DNA of 64,000 nt from an uncultured Draconibacterium sp. (lineage in GTDB: Bacteria > Bacteroidota > Bacteroidia > Bacteroidales > Prolixibacteraceae), in assembly GCF_963675065.1 (NCBI RefSeq), contig NZ_OY775906.1, positions 102,001 through 166,000 on the forward strand. The letters are read 5' to 3'. The notes under the pieces are model-generated. The model saw only the letters and a list, made by a program, of their open reading frames with translations. It did no database searches and was not told where the DNA came from. Every line of letters begins with the position of its first letter. Within the stretch, counting starts at the first letter, position 1. Positions 1 to 8,440 of this stretch are shown in pieces. The position numbers were made by a program, and so were the translations under genes.

Positions 1-22
1 AGTATTGATATTTGGCGATGCA

Positions 23-481
23 TTAGTTCACAAAGGTTTCAAGATGTTTGATGTATTCGTTGGGCGAGAGTTTTTTGTAGCCCGTTTCGCCCAGCACCTT
101 ACCGGTTTCGTCCAAAACTACCACCAGCGGAAAGAAACCTTTCTGGTTGTATTTTTCGGCCAGTTCTTTGTTGGCTTTCACTTGCTCGCTGTCGGGCTGG
201 TTCTTTTTTTTGCGCGGAAAATCGGCTTTATAAAGCACGAAATGTTCTGCCGAATAGTTTTTAAATTCATCTGAACTCCAGATCTCGTTCTCCAGTTTCA
301 TACAAGGGGCACACCAATCCGATCCTGAAAATACCAGGATGACGGGTTTGTCTTCTGCTTTTGCAGTTTGTAATGTTTGCTGAAAATCGCTTTGCCAGTT
401 TTGACCAAACGAGATACCCGAAAGAATAAGGGTAAGTAGAAAAGTCAATGAGGCACTTTTTAAAATTAGTTGTTTGCTCAT
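23..481 (-). CDS. Exported thioredoxin-fold protein
   Basis: A 152-residue protein with an N-terminal signal peptide (hydrophobic stretch about residues 8-25, ending in SFGQ) followed by one thioredoxin-like domain. The redox motif is CAPC at residues 57-60 (context SDWCAPC) and the cis-proline loop is GFFPLVVV near residue 117. Proteins of this build act in the periplasm in disulfide exchange or cytochrome maturation; the substrate here cannot be told from sequence. It stands alone, divergent from nothing obvious, and its 3' end lies at the window edge but the stop codon is present. Confident for the fold, not for the partner. Confidence 0.88.
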   Translation of the reverse strand: MSKQLILKSASLTFLLTLILSGISFGQNWQSDFQQTLQTAKAEDKPVILVFSGSDWCAPCMKLENEIWSSDEFKNYSAEHFVLYKADFPRKKKNQPDSEQVKANKELAEKYNQKGFFPLVVVLDETGKVLGETGYKKLSPNEYIKHLETFVN

Positions 482-603
482 TGTTTTATTCTGTTAAAAT
501 TATCGAATCATGTAGATTTTTCGATATGTATAACTTAATAGCGTACAAATTGTTTTGCCATATTGTAAATTTAACAGAATTTAAATGTAGAGAGGGTCTG
601 CAG

Positions 604-960
604 TTATTCTTGTTCAGGAATGTTAAGCTGGTCGTTTACAACGAGTTGAAAACCCAGCTGTTCTGCTTTGTCAACATCTTTTTCGTTAAGCCTGATTACA
701 ATTAAGTTTCCGGTAGAACAAAAACAGGCCAGGCAAAATGGGCCGGTGTCATATGTGACTCTGTCTACCGAATATACAGCAATGTTGTGGTCTTCAAGAT
801 AGTTTGTTACTGCGTATTTGTAATCGCCGGTGCCTTCATAATAATCGTCCCACTCATTTGCACAACCGGTTTCAATAATATCCATTTTAATACCTTTTTC
901 ATCATTACAGGCAGCAATAATAAACAGCAGCAGCGTAAATACAGGAACAATCCGTTTCAT
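604..960 (-). CDS. Small lipoprotein of unknown function
   Basis: A 118-residue protein with a lipoprotein signal (hydrophobic residues 5-17, lipobox IIAAC with the lipidated Cys at 18), so probably anchored in the envelope. The mature part holds four more cysteines (in ETGCANEW and FCLACFCSTG), which could form disulfides or bind metal. I do not recognise the family. It starts 34 bp downstream of the mscS-like gene on the same strand and may be cotranscribed with it. Confidence 0.7.
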   Translation of the reverse strand: MKRIVPVFTLLLFIIAACNDEKGIKMDIIETGCANEWDDYYEGTGDYKYAVTNYLEDHNIAVYSVDRVTYDTGPFCLACFCSTGNLIVIRLNEKDVDKAEQLGFQLVVNDQLNIPEQE

Positions 961-993
961 AACAGCAGTTTTGTAAAAGATGACTTTGTTGGC

Positions 994-1911
994 TTAAAGG
1001 TTGCGCTGTGGTGCTTCTGTTACTTCGCCGGCTTTGTAAAAACGTGTGGTAGGATAAGCAAATTGAATATCAGTTTCTTTATTAAAAGCGATAAGAATAT
1101 CTTGCCAGATTATATTTTCCGATCCGCGTCGTTGCCGGGGATTGCACAGGTAGCGAATGGTTAAACAAACGCCAAAATCGATTACTTTGGTATACACAAT
1201 TGGCGTTAGGTGTTTGTAATAGATCATATAATTTTTGCTGGCCTCCTGAATCTCTTTTTGTGCTTTAACGTGGATGTCTTTTGAATAATCGTGAATGATC
1301 TGATCCAAAATATCTTTGGCTTTTTGCCAGTTACTTTCAAACGTAACGTTCACTTTCATCTCGTTCCATATGTACTCAAAACCGGTGCTGAAATTGGCTT
1401 GTGGCTCGAGAAAAACCTTTCCGTTGGGCAGGTGAATAATGCGGCCTGTACTTTGGTCGGCATCAACCCAGTTCCCGATTTCGAGAATGGTAAACTGAAA
1501 CGACCGGATATCAATTACGTCACCGGTGTGAGTACCAACTTGTACTCTGTCGCCAACATGAAATGGTTTTCGTACCAAAATAAAAAACCACCCTGCCAGG
1601 TTGGTCAGCGGGTCTTTTAACGCAATGGCAATACCGGCGGTAAACAAACCCAAGAAAGTACCGAACTCTTCAAAAGCATGAATCCAAACCGCACTGATTA
1701 ATATTAATCCCGAAAAAGGAATGATAAACGAGAGGGTGCGCTTCCACGAGTAGCGGATTTTTACGTTTTGCGTTTGCCGCCATACAATACGCAGAATCAA
1801 CAGGCGAATGATTGAAAGAAAAATCAGGATGATGATTGAGATAATTATTTTGTGCTGAGTGGAAACACTCAATCCCGTTTGGTTGGTAATAAATTCGTTT
1901 ATCTCTCTCAT
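994..1911 (-). CDS. MscS-family mechanosensitive channel
   Basis: A 305-residue inner-membrane protein with three hydrophobic segments (about residues 23-45, 63-85 and 88-112), followed by the MscS pore-lining helix and beta domain (GLFTAGIAIALKDPLTNLAGW, then KPFHVGDRVQVGTHTGDVIDI). The glycine/alanine-rich third helix followed by a GDRV-type turn is typical of MscS. Such channels open when membrane tension rises and release solutes on osmotic downshock. Length matches the short MscS class. The start is chosen at the first Met of an uninterrupted frame. Confidence 0.9.
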   Translation of the reverse strand: MREINEFITNQTGLSVSTQHKIIISIIILIFLSIIRLLILRIVWRQTQNVKIRYSWKRTLSFIIPFSGLILISAVWIHAFEEFGTFLGLFTAGIAIALKDPLTNLAGWFFILVRKPFHVGDRVQVGTHTGDVIDIRSFQFTILEIGNWVDADQSTGRIIHLPNGKVFLEPQANFSTGFEYIWNEMKVNVTFESNWQKAKDILDQIIHDYSKDIHVKAQKEIQEASKNYMIYYKHLTPIVYTKVIDFGVCLTIRYLCNPRQRRGSENIIWQDILIAFNKETDIQFAYPTTRFYKAGEVTEAPQRNL

Positions 1912-1983
1912 TAATATCCGGATTAGCGTTTAACGGAAGTTACGAAATATTTTGTTTTGTTCAGCAACACCAACTAAAATGTA

Positions 1984-4200
1984 CTACTCTATCGCTTTCT
2001 GTTCTTTTGAGTGAACAAACAAAATTGTACCCAGATCGTCGTAGCCAGCAAAAGTGTTTTCTTTTTCATGTTTTACCATTTCTTCACGCAGTCCAACCAA
2101 AATAAAACCGGCATCTTTCGATGTTTTATTGATGATTGCACGCGTAGAAATTTCATCGGTGCGTTGAATGATCTTGATGTTTTTTTCGGTAATCGGCATC
2201 CTTCCCGATAGTACCAGCTTTTTCATTTCTTGTTTTGATTGCTGCACTTCGTTTTCGTGACAAACCACAAAAATTTCGATGCTCGCTTTTTTCAAATCCG
2301 GATGTCCCAGAATAATAAAACTTAGTAGAATCATCAGATTGGCATTCTCAGTATCAAACGAATTTATCCACACGTGAATCCCATTCTGGATTTTCATTTT
2401 TTTAGGCGACGATGCCAGCACACAAATATCAAAATCGCCACTGTTTACCAATGCGAAATTCTCGATTATTCGTCCCAGATTATCCGGTTTTTCTTTGTTG
2501 AATTCAAAAATAACCATGTTATTCTCCATACCCGCAACACCCGGTATTTGTATGGCCTGTGCAATTGCCGAAGTGTACGATGGCGAAATAATGGTATCGA
2601 TGTAAACATAGTTTTCTTCATCAGCTTCTTCCAGCATCAAGTTTAGCATATCGTCTGCTTTTTCAACGGTTTTTGAAGAATAATAGCCTTCGATAAGGTA
2701 CAGAAAAGTCCCGAAGCCGTATTTATGTGAAATCCAGCTTAATAACTGAAATGCGCGGTTATTGTGAGTGGTTCTGTCTGAAATACAAATGGCACTTGGG
2801 CGCCACTCATTTTGTTTTACCATTTTTTTACGTTTCTGTAGGTGTACCTGCAACTTCCGGTTCAGCTGAAAAAGCGAATTGGCAAACAGCGATGCAAAGT
2901 CTTTGCGATGTTTGTGGTAGTGGTTAATGTACAGATAAATCAATGTCATGGCACCGGCTGACAGCAAAGCGTATGAGGTACTGATTTTAAACATCACCCA
3001 GATAGATACCAAAAATCCAACCAGTGAAAGGTACCAGCGTGAGCGGAAAGTAGGGCGGTACGATGGTGAAGCACCAAAATGATTTAGAAAAGAAATGAGA
3101 CACAACGCACCGTAAGTAACCATAAAAAACATAGAGATGATGGTGGCAACGGCATTTACGTCGCCAAGTGCCACAAATACAAATGCAATGGCCACAGTAA
3201 CTATCGATGCATTTTGCGGCTCGTTGTCGGCCGGATTACCTTTGGAAAGCCAGCGGTTGATTCGTTTCGATGGAAAAGCATGATCGAGTGCTAGCGCCTG
3301 TAAAGTACGTGGTGCAACCATAACCGAACCGAGTGCGGAAGAAATGGTTGACGCTGCCAGACCAAGCGGGACGATTACCGAACCGGCAATTGCAATTTTT
3401 CCCATTATTAACTGGTGCTCCGTTAAATCTTCTATGGAGGCCGACATGGTGAGTTTATAAACGATAAAAACGTAAAGTATCATACCGGAAACGGTTGCCA
3501 ATACTGTTCCGAGCGGAATGGATTTCGATGGATTTTTTAAATCGCCCGACAAACCAACTCCTGCTGTCATTCCTGTAAATGCGGGGAATATTATGGCAAA
3601 TACCACAAAGAAATTCTCAAAATTCCGAAACTGATCTTTTGAAAAAGGCAGACTCGCTGCTTGCGAGAATTCGGTCGATCCGAGAAAGAACATAATGATG
3701 GATACAAACAAAATGGCCACCACAAAATAGAGTGCTTTAACACCCAAATTGGCCCCTTTTTTTATGATCAGAAAAGCCAGACCGGCCATAACAGGCAAAC
3801 TGATTGCCTGCCGTGGTAGAAAAAAATCGTATTTATCGGCCAACAGGTTAAAAAAGAATTCAAATGCTTCGGTAAAAGCAATAACATAAAACGCGACACT
3901 AATGGCCTGCGAAAAGAAAAGTGCGACACCAATTGTAGCGCCGATATTCAAGCCAAACGAGCGCGAAATAATAAAATATTCGCCACCGCCTTCAACACGT
4001 TTATTGGTTGCGATCTCGGAAATGGCAAGTGCCGTGGGAATAGTTACCAGATGCCCAAGGAAGATAATGAGCATAACACCCCAAAAACCCAGCGTGCCTA
4101 CTGCATAACCAAAACGAAGAAATAAAATTGCACCTAAAATTGTTGAAATAGCCGTGAGAAATACCGGGGCTGTTCCAAACTTGTTGCTTTGTGTTGTCAT
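1984..4200 (-). CDS. APC-superfamily permease, SLC12-like, with a cytosolic C-terminal domain
   Basis: A 738-residue protein. Residues about 10-430 form roughly 12 transmembrane helices. The first helix (FLTAISTILGAILFLRFGYAVG) and the segment GGGEYFIISRSFG resemble the cation-chloride cotransporter branch of the APC superfamily. Residues about 450-738 are a soluble domain with Rossmann-like repeats, as in SLC12 carriers or USP-like tails. A likely role is secondary transport of amino acids or of salt ions; sequence alone does not choose. It is a single gene 73 bp downstream of the mscS-like start, same strand. Confidence 0.82.
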   Translation of the reverse strand: MTTQSNKFGTAPVFLTAISTILGAILFLRFGYAVGTLGFWGVMLIIFLGHLVTIPTALAISEIATNKRVEGGGEYFIISRSFGLNIGATIGVALFFSQAISVAFYVIAFTEAFEFFFNLLADKYDFFLPRQAISLPVMAGLAFLIIKKGANLGVKALYFVVAILFVSIIMFFLGSTEFSQAASLPFSKDQFRNFENFFVVFAIIFPAFTGMTAGVGLSGDLKNPSKSIPLGTVLATVSGMILYVFIVYKLTMSASIEDLTEHQLIMGKIAIAGSVIVPLGLAASTISSALGSVMVAPRTLQALALDHAFPSKRINRWLSKGNPADNEPQNASIVTVAIAFVFVALGDVNAVATIISMFFMVTYGALCLISFLNHFGASPSYRPTFRSRWYLSLVGFLVSIWVMFKISTSYALLSAGAMTLIYLYINHYHKHRKDFASLFANSLFQLNRKLQVHLQKRKKMVKQNEWRPSAICISDRTTHNNRAFQLLSWISHKYGFGTFLYLIEGYYSSKTVEKADDMLNLMLEEADEENYVYIDTIISPSYTSAIAQAIQIPGVAGMENNMVIFEFNKEKPDNLGRIIENFALVNSGDFDICVLASSPKKMKIQNGIHVWINSFDTENANLMILLSFIILGHPDLKKASIEIFVVCHENEVQQSKQEMKKLVLSGRMPITEKNIKIIQRTDEISTRAIINKTSKDAGFILVGLREEMVKHEKENTFAGYDDLGTILFVHSKEQKAIE

Positions 4201-4265
4201 AAATGTTCTTTACAAATCTGCGTTCAAAAGATAGAATGTTTTTTTGTTAATCAAGCAAACCAAAA

Positions 4266-4616
4266 TCAATATTCTACGTATTCTGCAAAACCTTTCTCTA
4301 CCAGTTCGTCGTTAAGGGCTTGCTCGTTGTCGGCAAGACGAATAATGCCAATGTAACGGCCAAATTTTCCTACCTCCTTGTCGGTTTCAACAATCACTTC
4401 GTTGTCATTGTTCGATATCCGCTCAATAACAAATGCTTTTGCTTTCATCCCATTTTTATATTCTTCCGAATCCTTTTTCACATTATAAGTTTCGGGGGTG
4501 TTTATGCCACGAAGACGAATACGCTGAAAAGTGGTGATTTTAAATCCGAGGTCAATAACCAGGTCGATGGTGTCGCCATCAACCACGCGGTTCACTGTTG
4601 CTTTGTAGGTGTACAT
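4266..4616 (-). CDS. Staphylococcal-nuclease-like (thermonuclease family) protein
   Basis: A 116-residue single SNase domain (OB fold). Family residues are in place: Asp13 and Asp15 in VVDGDTIDL for calcium, Arg34 and Glu42 in the stretch IRLRGINTPET, and Arg87 in GKFGRYIG, which correspond to the catalytic Arg35, Glu43 and Arg87 of the staphylococcal enzyme. The calcium ligand Asp40 is Asn39 here. It has no signal peptide, so it would act in the cytoplasm unless the true start lies upstream. Family members cleave DNA or RNA. Confidence 0.87.
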   Translation of the reverse strand: MYTYKATVNRVVDGDTIDLVIDLGFKITTFQRIRLRGINTPETYNVKKDSEEYKNGMKAKAFVIERISNNDNEVIVETDKEVGKFGRYIGIIRLADNEQALNDELVEKGFAEYVEY

Positions 4617-4792
4617 TTGAATTCATTTTGTTTCCTTCAAGATACGGATTTGGAACATATTAAAGTAGTTTATTCAATAGTTTTTTAGAAAATTCAATTG
4701 GTTGCCGGGTTTGTGTTCATGCGCATAGTTTCAATAACTGTTTTGTATAAGTCGTTGTGTTGTACTAAATTCGGAAAACGAATAAAACTAAA

Positions 4793-6337
4793 ATGCCTGA
4801 ATTAATACGATCGAAACCGTCGGGAATACGTCAGTGGGCTTTAATCGTGGCTCCGCTAATTAGTTTGTCTGTTATTCTTTTTGCCGATCTCGATCCGCAG
4901 AACCGGAATGTAACCTACTGTTTTGCCATTGCTTTACTAATGGCGATCTGGTGGATAACGGAAGCCATTCCGCTGGCGGTTACGGCCTTGCTTCCTGTGG
5001 CTCTATTCCCCTTGTTTGGCGTAGTTGATGGGAAGACGATTTCGGCCATGTATTTTAACCACCTGATTTTTCTTTTTATTGGCGGGTTTTTAATGGCCTT
5101 TGCCATGGAACGTTGGAATTTGCACCGGAGAATAGCCTTGCGAATTTTACTGGTTGTAGGAATAAGTCCGGGACGAATTTTGCTGGGATTTATGCTGGCT
5201 ACATCCTTCTTGTCGATGTGGATGTCGAACACTGCCACAGCTATGATGATGGTGCCCATTGCGCTTTCAATAATTATAAAGCTGGAAGAAAGTCTGGGCG
5301 AAAAAAAAATGGGAAAGTATGCCATCGGTCTGCTTCTGGGAATTGCCTATTCTGCATCGATTGGCGGGGTGGCAACCCTGGTAGGTACGCCACCCAATTT
5401 GTCGTTTGCACGAATTGTAAGCATCATTTTTCCGGAGATGACCGAAATCTCGTTTGCCGACTGGTTTATTTTTGCGCTCCCGGTTACGGTGCTGTTGTTT
5501 ATTATGGCGTGGCTTTTATTGTATATAATGTATAAACCCAAAAACAGTTGGAAGAAAATTCACATCAACCAGTTTCGCGAAGAATACAATGCGCTCGGAA
5601 AAGCAAAACCAGAGGAGAAGATTGTATTGATCTTATTTGCAATTCTGGCCTTTTTATGGATATTCCGGTCGGGGTTTACCATTCAGTCGTTTGAGGTTCC
5701 CGGCTGGTCTCGGTTGTTTAAAAATCCGTCGTACATCAACGATGGTACAGTGGCAATATTTATTGCGTTGTTACTTTTTATTCTTCCATCGAAATCAGAA
5801 AAAGGGGAGCGGATAATGAACTGGGAAACGGCGCGAAAAATACCATGGAATATTGTGCTTTTATTTGGTGGAGGATTTGCACTGGCACAAGGATTTGTAG
5901 AATCCGGTCTTTCGGTTTGGTTTGGCGAACAAATGGCCGGACTTGCCAATGTGGAACCCATTATTCTCACTTTTGCCAATGTTACCATGATGTCGTTTTT
6001 AACCGAACTAACATCAAATACAGCAACTACCGAAATGATTCTGCCTATTCTTTCGGGGCTTTCAACCACTATAGAAGTTAATCCTTTGTTGTTAATGATT
6101 CCGGCAACGCTGGCTGCATCGCTGGCTTTTATGTTACCGGTTGCCACACCTCCCAATGCCATTATTTTTGGTACCAACCGTATCCGGGTAAAAGACATGG
6201 TAAAAACCGGGATATTGCTCAACCTGGCCGGAATTATTGTTGCCACACTGGTAATGTATTTCTGGGGCGTTTTAGTGTTTGATATCGACGTTACCGTATT
6301 TCCCGATTGGGCGGTGGCGGCAACAGCAACTGGTTAG
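4793..6337 (+). CDS. SLC13/DASS-family sodium:dicarboxylate (or sulfate) symporter
   Basis: A 514-residue polytopic inner-membrane protein with about 12 hydrophobic helices. Both halves carry the DASS signature SNT: MSNTATAMMMVPIA near residue 145 and LTSNTATTEMILPI near residue 405. These loops bind substrate carboxylates and Na+ in family structures. PNLSFARIV and PPNAIIFGTN are the matching substrate-loop prolines. Likely substrates are C4 dicarboxylates; sulfate or phosphate cannot be excluded. Single gene, divergent from the SNase gene. Confidence 0.9.
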   Translation: MPELIRSKPSGIRQWALIVAPLISLSVILFADLDPQNRNVTYCFAIALLMAIWWITEAIPLAVTALLPVALFPLFGVVDGKTISAMYFNHLIFLFIGGFLMAFAMERWNLHRRIALRILLVVGISPGRILLGFMLATSFLSMWMSNTATAMMMVPIALSIIIKLEESLGEKKMGKYAIGLLLGIAYSASIGGVATLVGTPPNLSFARIVSIIFPEMTEISFADWFIFALPVTVLLFIMAWLLLYIMYKPKNSWKKIHINQFREEYNALGKAKPEEKIVLILFAILAFLWIFRSGFTIQSFEVPGWSRLFKNPSYINDGTVAIFIALLLFILPSKSEKGERIMNWETARKIPWNIVLLFGGGFALAQGFVESGLSVWFGEQMAGLANVEPIILTFANVTMMSFLTELTSNTATTEMILPILSGLSTTIEVNPLLLMIPATLAASLAFMLPVATPPNAIIFGTNRIRVKDMVKTGILLNLAGIIVATLVMYFWGVLVFDIDVTVFPDWAVAATATG

Positions 6338-6374
6338 TTGGTATAAAACTCAACCCGTTTATTGAACACTCTTG

Positions 6375-6457
6375 TTTTTTGCCTGCCGCAGCCGTGCAAC
6401 AGGCCAGCCAATATGTTTTTTTGCTTGCCGCAGCGCTGCAACAAGCCAGTCAACAAG
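6375..6457. repeat. Two imperfect ~41-bp tandem units
   Basis: Two adjacent units (about 6375-6415 and 6416-6457) each read T-run, GC(C/T)TGCCGCAGC, GTGCAAC or CTGCAAC, A(G/A)GCCAG. They lie just past the symporter stop in the 470-bp gap before the transposase gene. They resemble REP-like units but their palindromes are imperfect. Confidence 0.6.
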
Positions 6458-6558
6458 TTTGCTGGGCAATGACACGGCTGCAGGAAGCCTCTAATCAGTG
6501 AGTTACAAGGGCGTGGAGAAATGTAGGCCATTCCGGAAATCGCCAGCAGCAAGGCATA

Positions 6559-6649
6559 GGGGCTAAAGCCCCGTTGAAAGGTGTTGTGTATGGCTCCGGC
6601 ATTAAGGGCGGGGTTATGCAATGCACCTACCTAAGCTGGGCTTTAGCCC
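6559..6649. repeat. Pair of REP-like hairpins with a GCTAAAGC/GCTTTAGC core
   Basis: A hairpin GGGGCTAAAGCCCC at 6559-6572 is followed by GGGCTTTAGCCC at 6638-6649, so the two cores are in opposite orientation about 65 bp apart, like a bacterial interspersed mosaic element. The same GCTTTAGC core flanks the second REP-type transposase at 28.1-28.7 kb. The rest of the 6338-6808 gap shows no gene. Confidence 0.7.
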
Positions 6650-6766
6650 TGCACGTTTTATTAACAATAAAACTAATTCTTTATTTTTTGCTACATTGAG
6701 GCTTCGTTTAGAACACCAAATTAGCAAATAACCAAAATAGTAGATAGTAAATAAAAACCTCGCTGC

Positions 6767-6790
6767 TGGTGCGCGATTCCATCGCGTTCC
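6767..6790 (+). repeat. Left copy of a short repeat flanking the transposase gene
   Basis: The hairpin CGCGAT-TCC-ATCGCG (6772-6786) sits 22 bp before the transposase start. A directly repeated, slightly diverged copy follows the gene at about 7461-7485 (GCGAT-TCT-ATCGC at 7467-7479), with matching surroundings (CTGNTGCGCGATTC then ATCGC and CCT). Such flanking copies are expected for the substrate repeats of this transposase class. Confidence 0.65.
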
Positions 6791-6808
6791 TCTCTGATAT
6801 AAACAATA

Positions 6809-7438
6809 ATGCCCGACAAATTCAGAAATAAATACCGCATTTCGTCGGCCCGATTGCAAAATTGGGATTATGGCCGCCATGCGGCATATTTTGTTACCAT
6901 TTGTACGCAGGGGCGGGAACATTATTTTGGCCATGTTGTGGATGGGGAAATGCATTTATCGGCAATTGGTGAGATTGCCCAAACCGAATGGTTAAAAACA
7001 TTTGATTTGCGCCCCGATATGAATTTAACCATGGGGGAATATATTATTATGCCCAATCATTTTCATGCCATAATTATAATTGGTGAAAACCGATATAATA
7101 CCGATGGCGGCAATGAAAATGGTGACGGCGGCGGGGATGGTCACGTAGAGACGCAATGCATTGCGTCTCTACTACCACAAACGCCCGAACAGACGCAATA
7201 CATTGCGTCTCTACCGCCGGCCAACCAATTTGGCCCGCAACGTAAAAATTTGGCATCAATAATACGTGGTTTTAAAATTGGGGTAACAACACGTGCCCGA
7301 AAAATAAATCCCGGTTTCGCCTGGCAATCGCGGTATCACGAACACATTATCCGAAACAATGCATCGTTTGAACGCATTTGCAATTATATAATTTCAAATC
7401 CCGAAAACTGGGATGCAGATCGCAACAAAACCGATTGA
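6809..7438 (+). CDS. REP-associated tyrosine transposase (RAYT, Y1/HUH type)
   Basis: A 209-residue single-strand DNA transposase of the Y1 HUH class. The metal-binding HUH motif is HFH at residues 84-86 (MPNHFHAIIII) and the likely catalytic tyrosine is Tyr193 in ICNYIISNPENW. The N-terminus (RLQNWDYGRHAAYFVTICTQ) is typical of the family. These proteins act on REP hairpins rather than on insertion-sequence ends, and hairpin repeats lie on both sides. Between the two catalytic motifs (residues about 95-140) lies a low-complexity stretch that contains two copies of a palindromic repeat, in frame, reading ETQCIASL and TQYIASL. The frame is open throughout, so the gene may still be active. Confidence 0.9.
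   Translation: MPDKFRNKYRISSARLQNWDYGRHAAYFVTICTQGREHYFGHVVDGEMHLSAIGEIAQTEWLKTFDLRPDMNLTMGEYIIMPNHFHAIIIIGENRYNTDGGNENGDGGGDGHVETQCIASLLPQTPEQTQYIASLPPANQFGPQRKNLASIIRGFKIGVTTRARKINPGFAWQSRYHEHIIRNNASFERICNYIISNPENWDADRNKTD
7145..7214. repeat. Two palindromic repeats inside the transposase reading frame
   Basis: Copy 1 (7145-7172) is a perfect 28-bp palindrome whose left half is GTAGAGACGCAATG. Copy 2 (about 7187-7214) keeps the right half intact, has one mismatch in the inner left arm and a degraded outer left arm. They are in the same orientation 42 bp apart. Both are in frame with the host gene and add about 25 residues. The sequence is of a kind scattered in several Bacteroidota and cyanobacterial genomes. 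Confidence 0.85.
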
Positions 7439-7495
7439 TTACATCAATACACATATCAACTGTTGCGCGATTCTATCGCATACCTTTTAGAACTG

Positions 7496-8383
7496 CTACA
7501 ATTTAGTTTTCAGCAAATCTCGAATCGTATCAGCAACTTCTGTATTCCCCGCATACAGCGCTCCACGCTGGTTCATAAAGGTAGAATCGCTTCGGTTCAG
7601 GTCAAGGGCAGTGCCATTGAAACTGGTTGCCGGAGCACCAAGCTCGTTAAAAATACACGCTGTTGCGGCAAAATCCCAAAGGCTTCCTCCGCCGGGTGTT
7701 GGTTTCGGCAATTTAAAATAACAACCCGGAGCCTGCTCGAGTGTCCAGATGGCGTTTAAAACCGCACCGGCCTGTTTTTGTAGTTGCAATTCGTTGATCG
7801 ATAGTTCTTGCAACTTCTCCTCAAGAGCGGTGATAAATTCATCGTAATACTTGTATTTCAGGAAAGTGCGATCCATGTGCAGTGTAAAAGTTCTTTTGCC
7901 TTTCAGCTCCAGATCGGGTTGCCAGCTTTTGTGGTTTTTAAAAGCTCCCTGACCTTTTACTGCATAATACAGGTTCTTTGTAAGAGGATCGAAAACAACG
8001 CCTATAAGCGGCTCTCCCGATTTTGAAACCAGCGCAATGGAAACAGCATATCCGGGTGTTTTTTCGGTAAATGCCAGCGTTCCGTCCATGGGGTCGATAC
8101 ACCAGAAATAGTCTTTCTCGAAACGGCTCTTATCGTCTACGCTTTCTTCGGTCAGCAACGCCAGATCATATTTTGAAATCGACTGTGAAAGTACTTCCAG
8201 TATTGTATTTTGTGCTTTTACATCCACTTCGGTAACCACTTGCGAGGCCAGGCTGTCGGCCGCTTCCTTATTGTTTACGGCCACTTCTTTTGTGGAATAT
8301 TCGCTAATGAGAGTACCGGCTTTTTGAGCCGCTTCAATGGCCAATTGTGAGAGTGCAAGCAAGTTGTTGGTTGTTAAACGCAT
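7496..8383 (-). CDS. Inositol-monophosphatase-family phosphatase (CysQ- or SuhB-like)
   Basis: A 295-residue Mg2+-dependent, Li+-sensitive-type phosphatase. The metal-site signature is DPMDGT at residues 97-102, preceded by the acidic loop LLTEES near 76-81, and the second signature is LWDFAATACIFNELG near the C-terminus. The family removes phosphate from inositol phosphates, from 3'-phosphoadenosine 5'-phosphate (CysQ) or from related sugars. A CysH gene lies 42 kb away, which makes a CysQ role possible but not shown. It converges with the transposase gene and has no close operon partner. Confidence 0.83.
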   Translation of the reverse strand: MRLTTNNLLALSQLAIEAAQKAGTLISEYSTKEVAVNNKEAADSLASQVVTEVDVKAQNTILEVLSQSISKYDLALLTEESVDDKSRFEKDYFWCIDPMDGTLAFTEKTPGYAVSIALVSKSGEPLIGVVFDPLTKNLYYAVKGQGAFKNHKSWQPDLELKGKRTFTLHMDRTFLKYKYYDEFITALEEKLQELSINELQLQKQAGAVLNAIWTLEQAPGCYFKLPKPTPGGGSLWDFAATACIFNELGAPATSFNGTALDLNRSDSTFMNQRGALYAGNTEVADTIRDLLKTKL

Positions 8384-8440
8384 ACGCAGGATTGATCAGT
8401 AAATAAAAAAATGGTGTGCTAAAGTTACACAAACTTGTGA

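Noticed and set aside
5..274. Plus-strand open frame of 89 codons
   Set aside because: It lies opposite the thioredoxin-fold gene, whose CAPC motif and signal peptide show it is the real one.
6338..6808. Possible CRISPR array because of repeated units
   Set aside because: Only two imperfect units without regular spacers, no cas genes nearby.
6334..6955. Two minus-strand frames left of the REP transposase
   Set aside because: They run through hairpin repeats and into the opposite strand of the transposase gene and show no family features.
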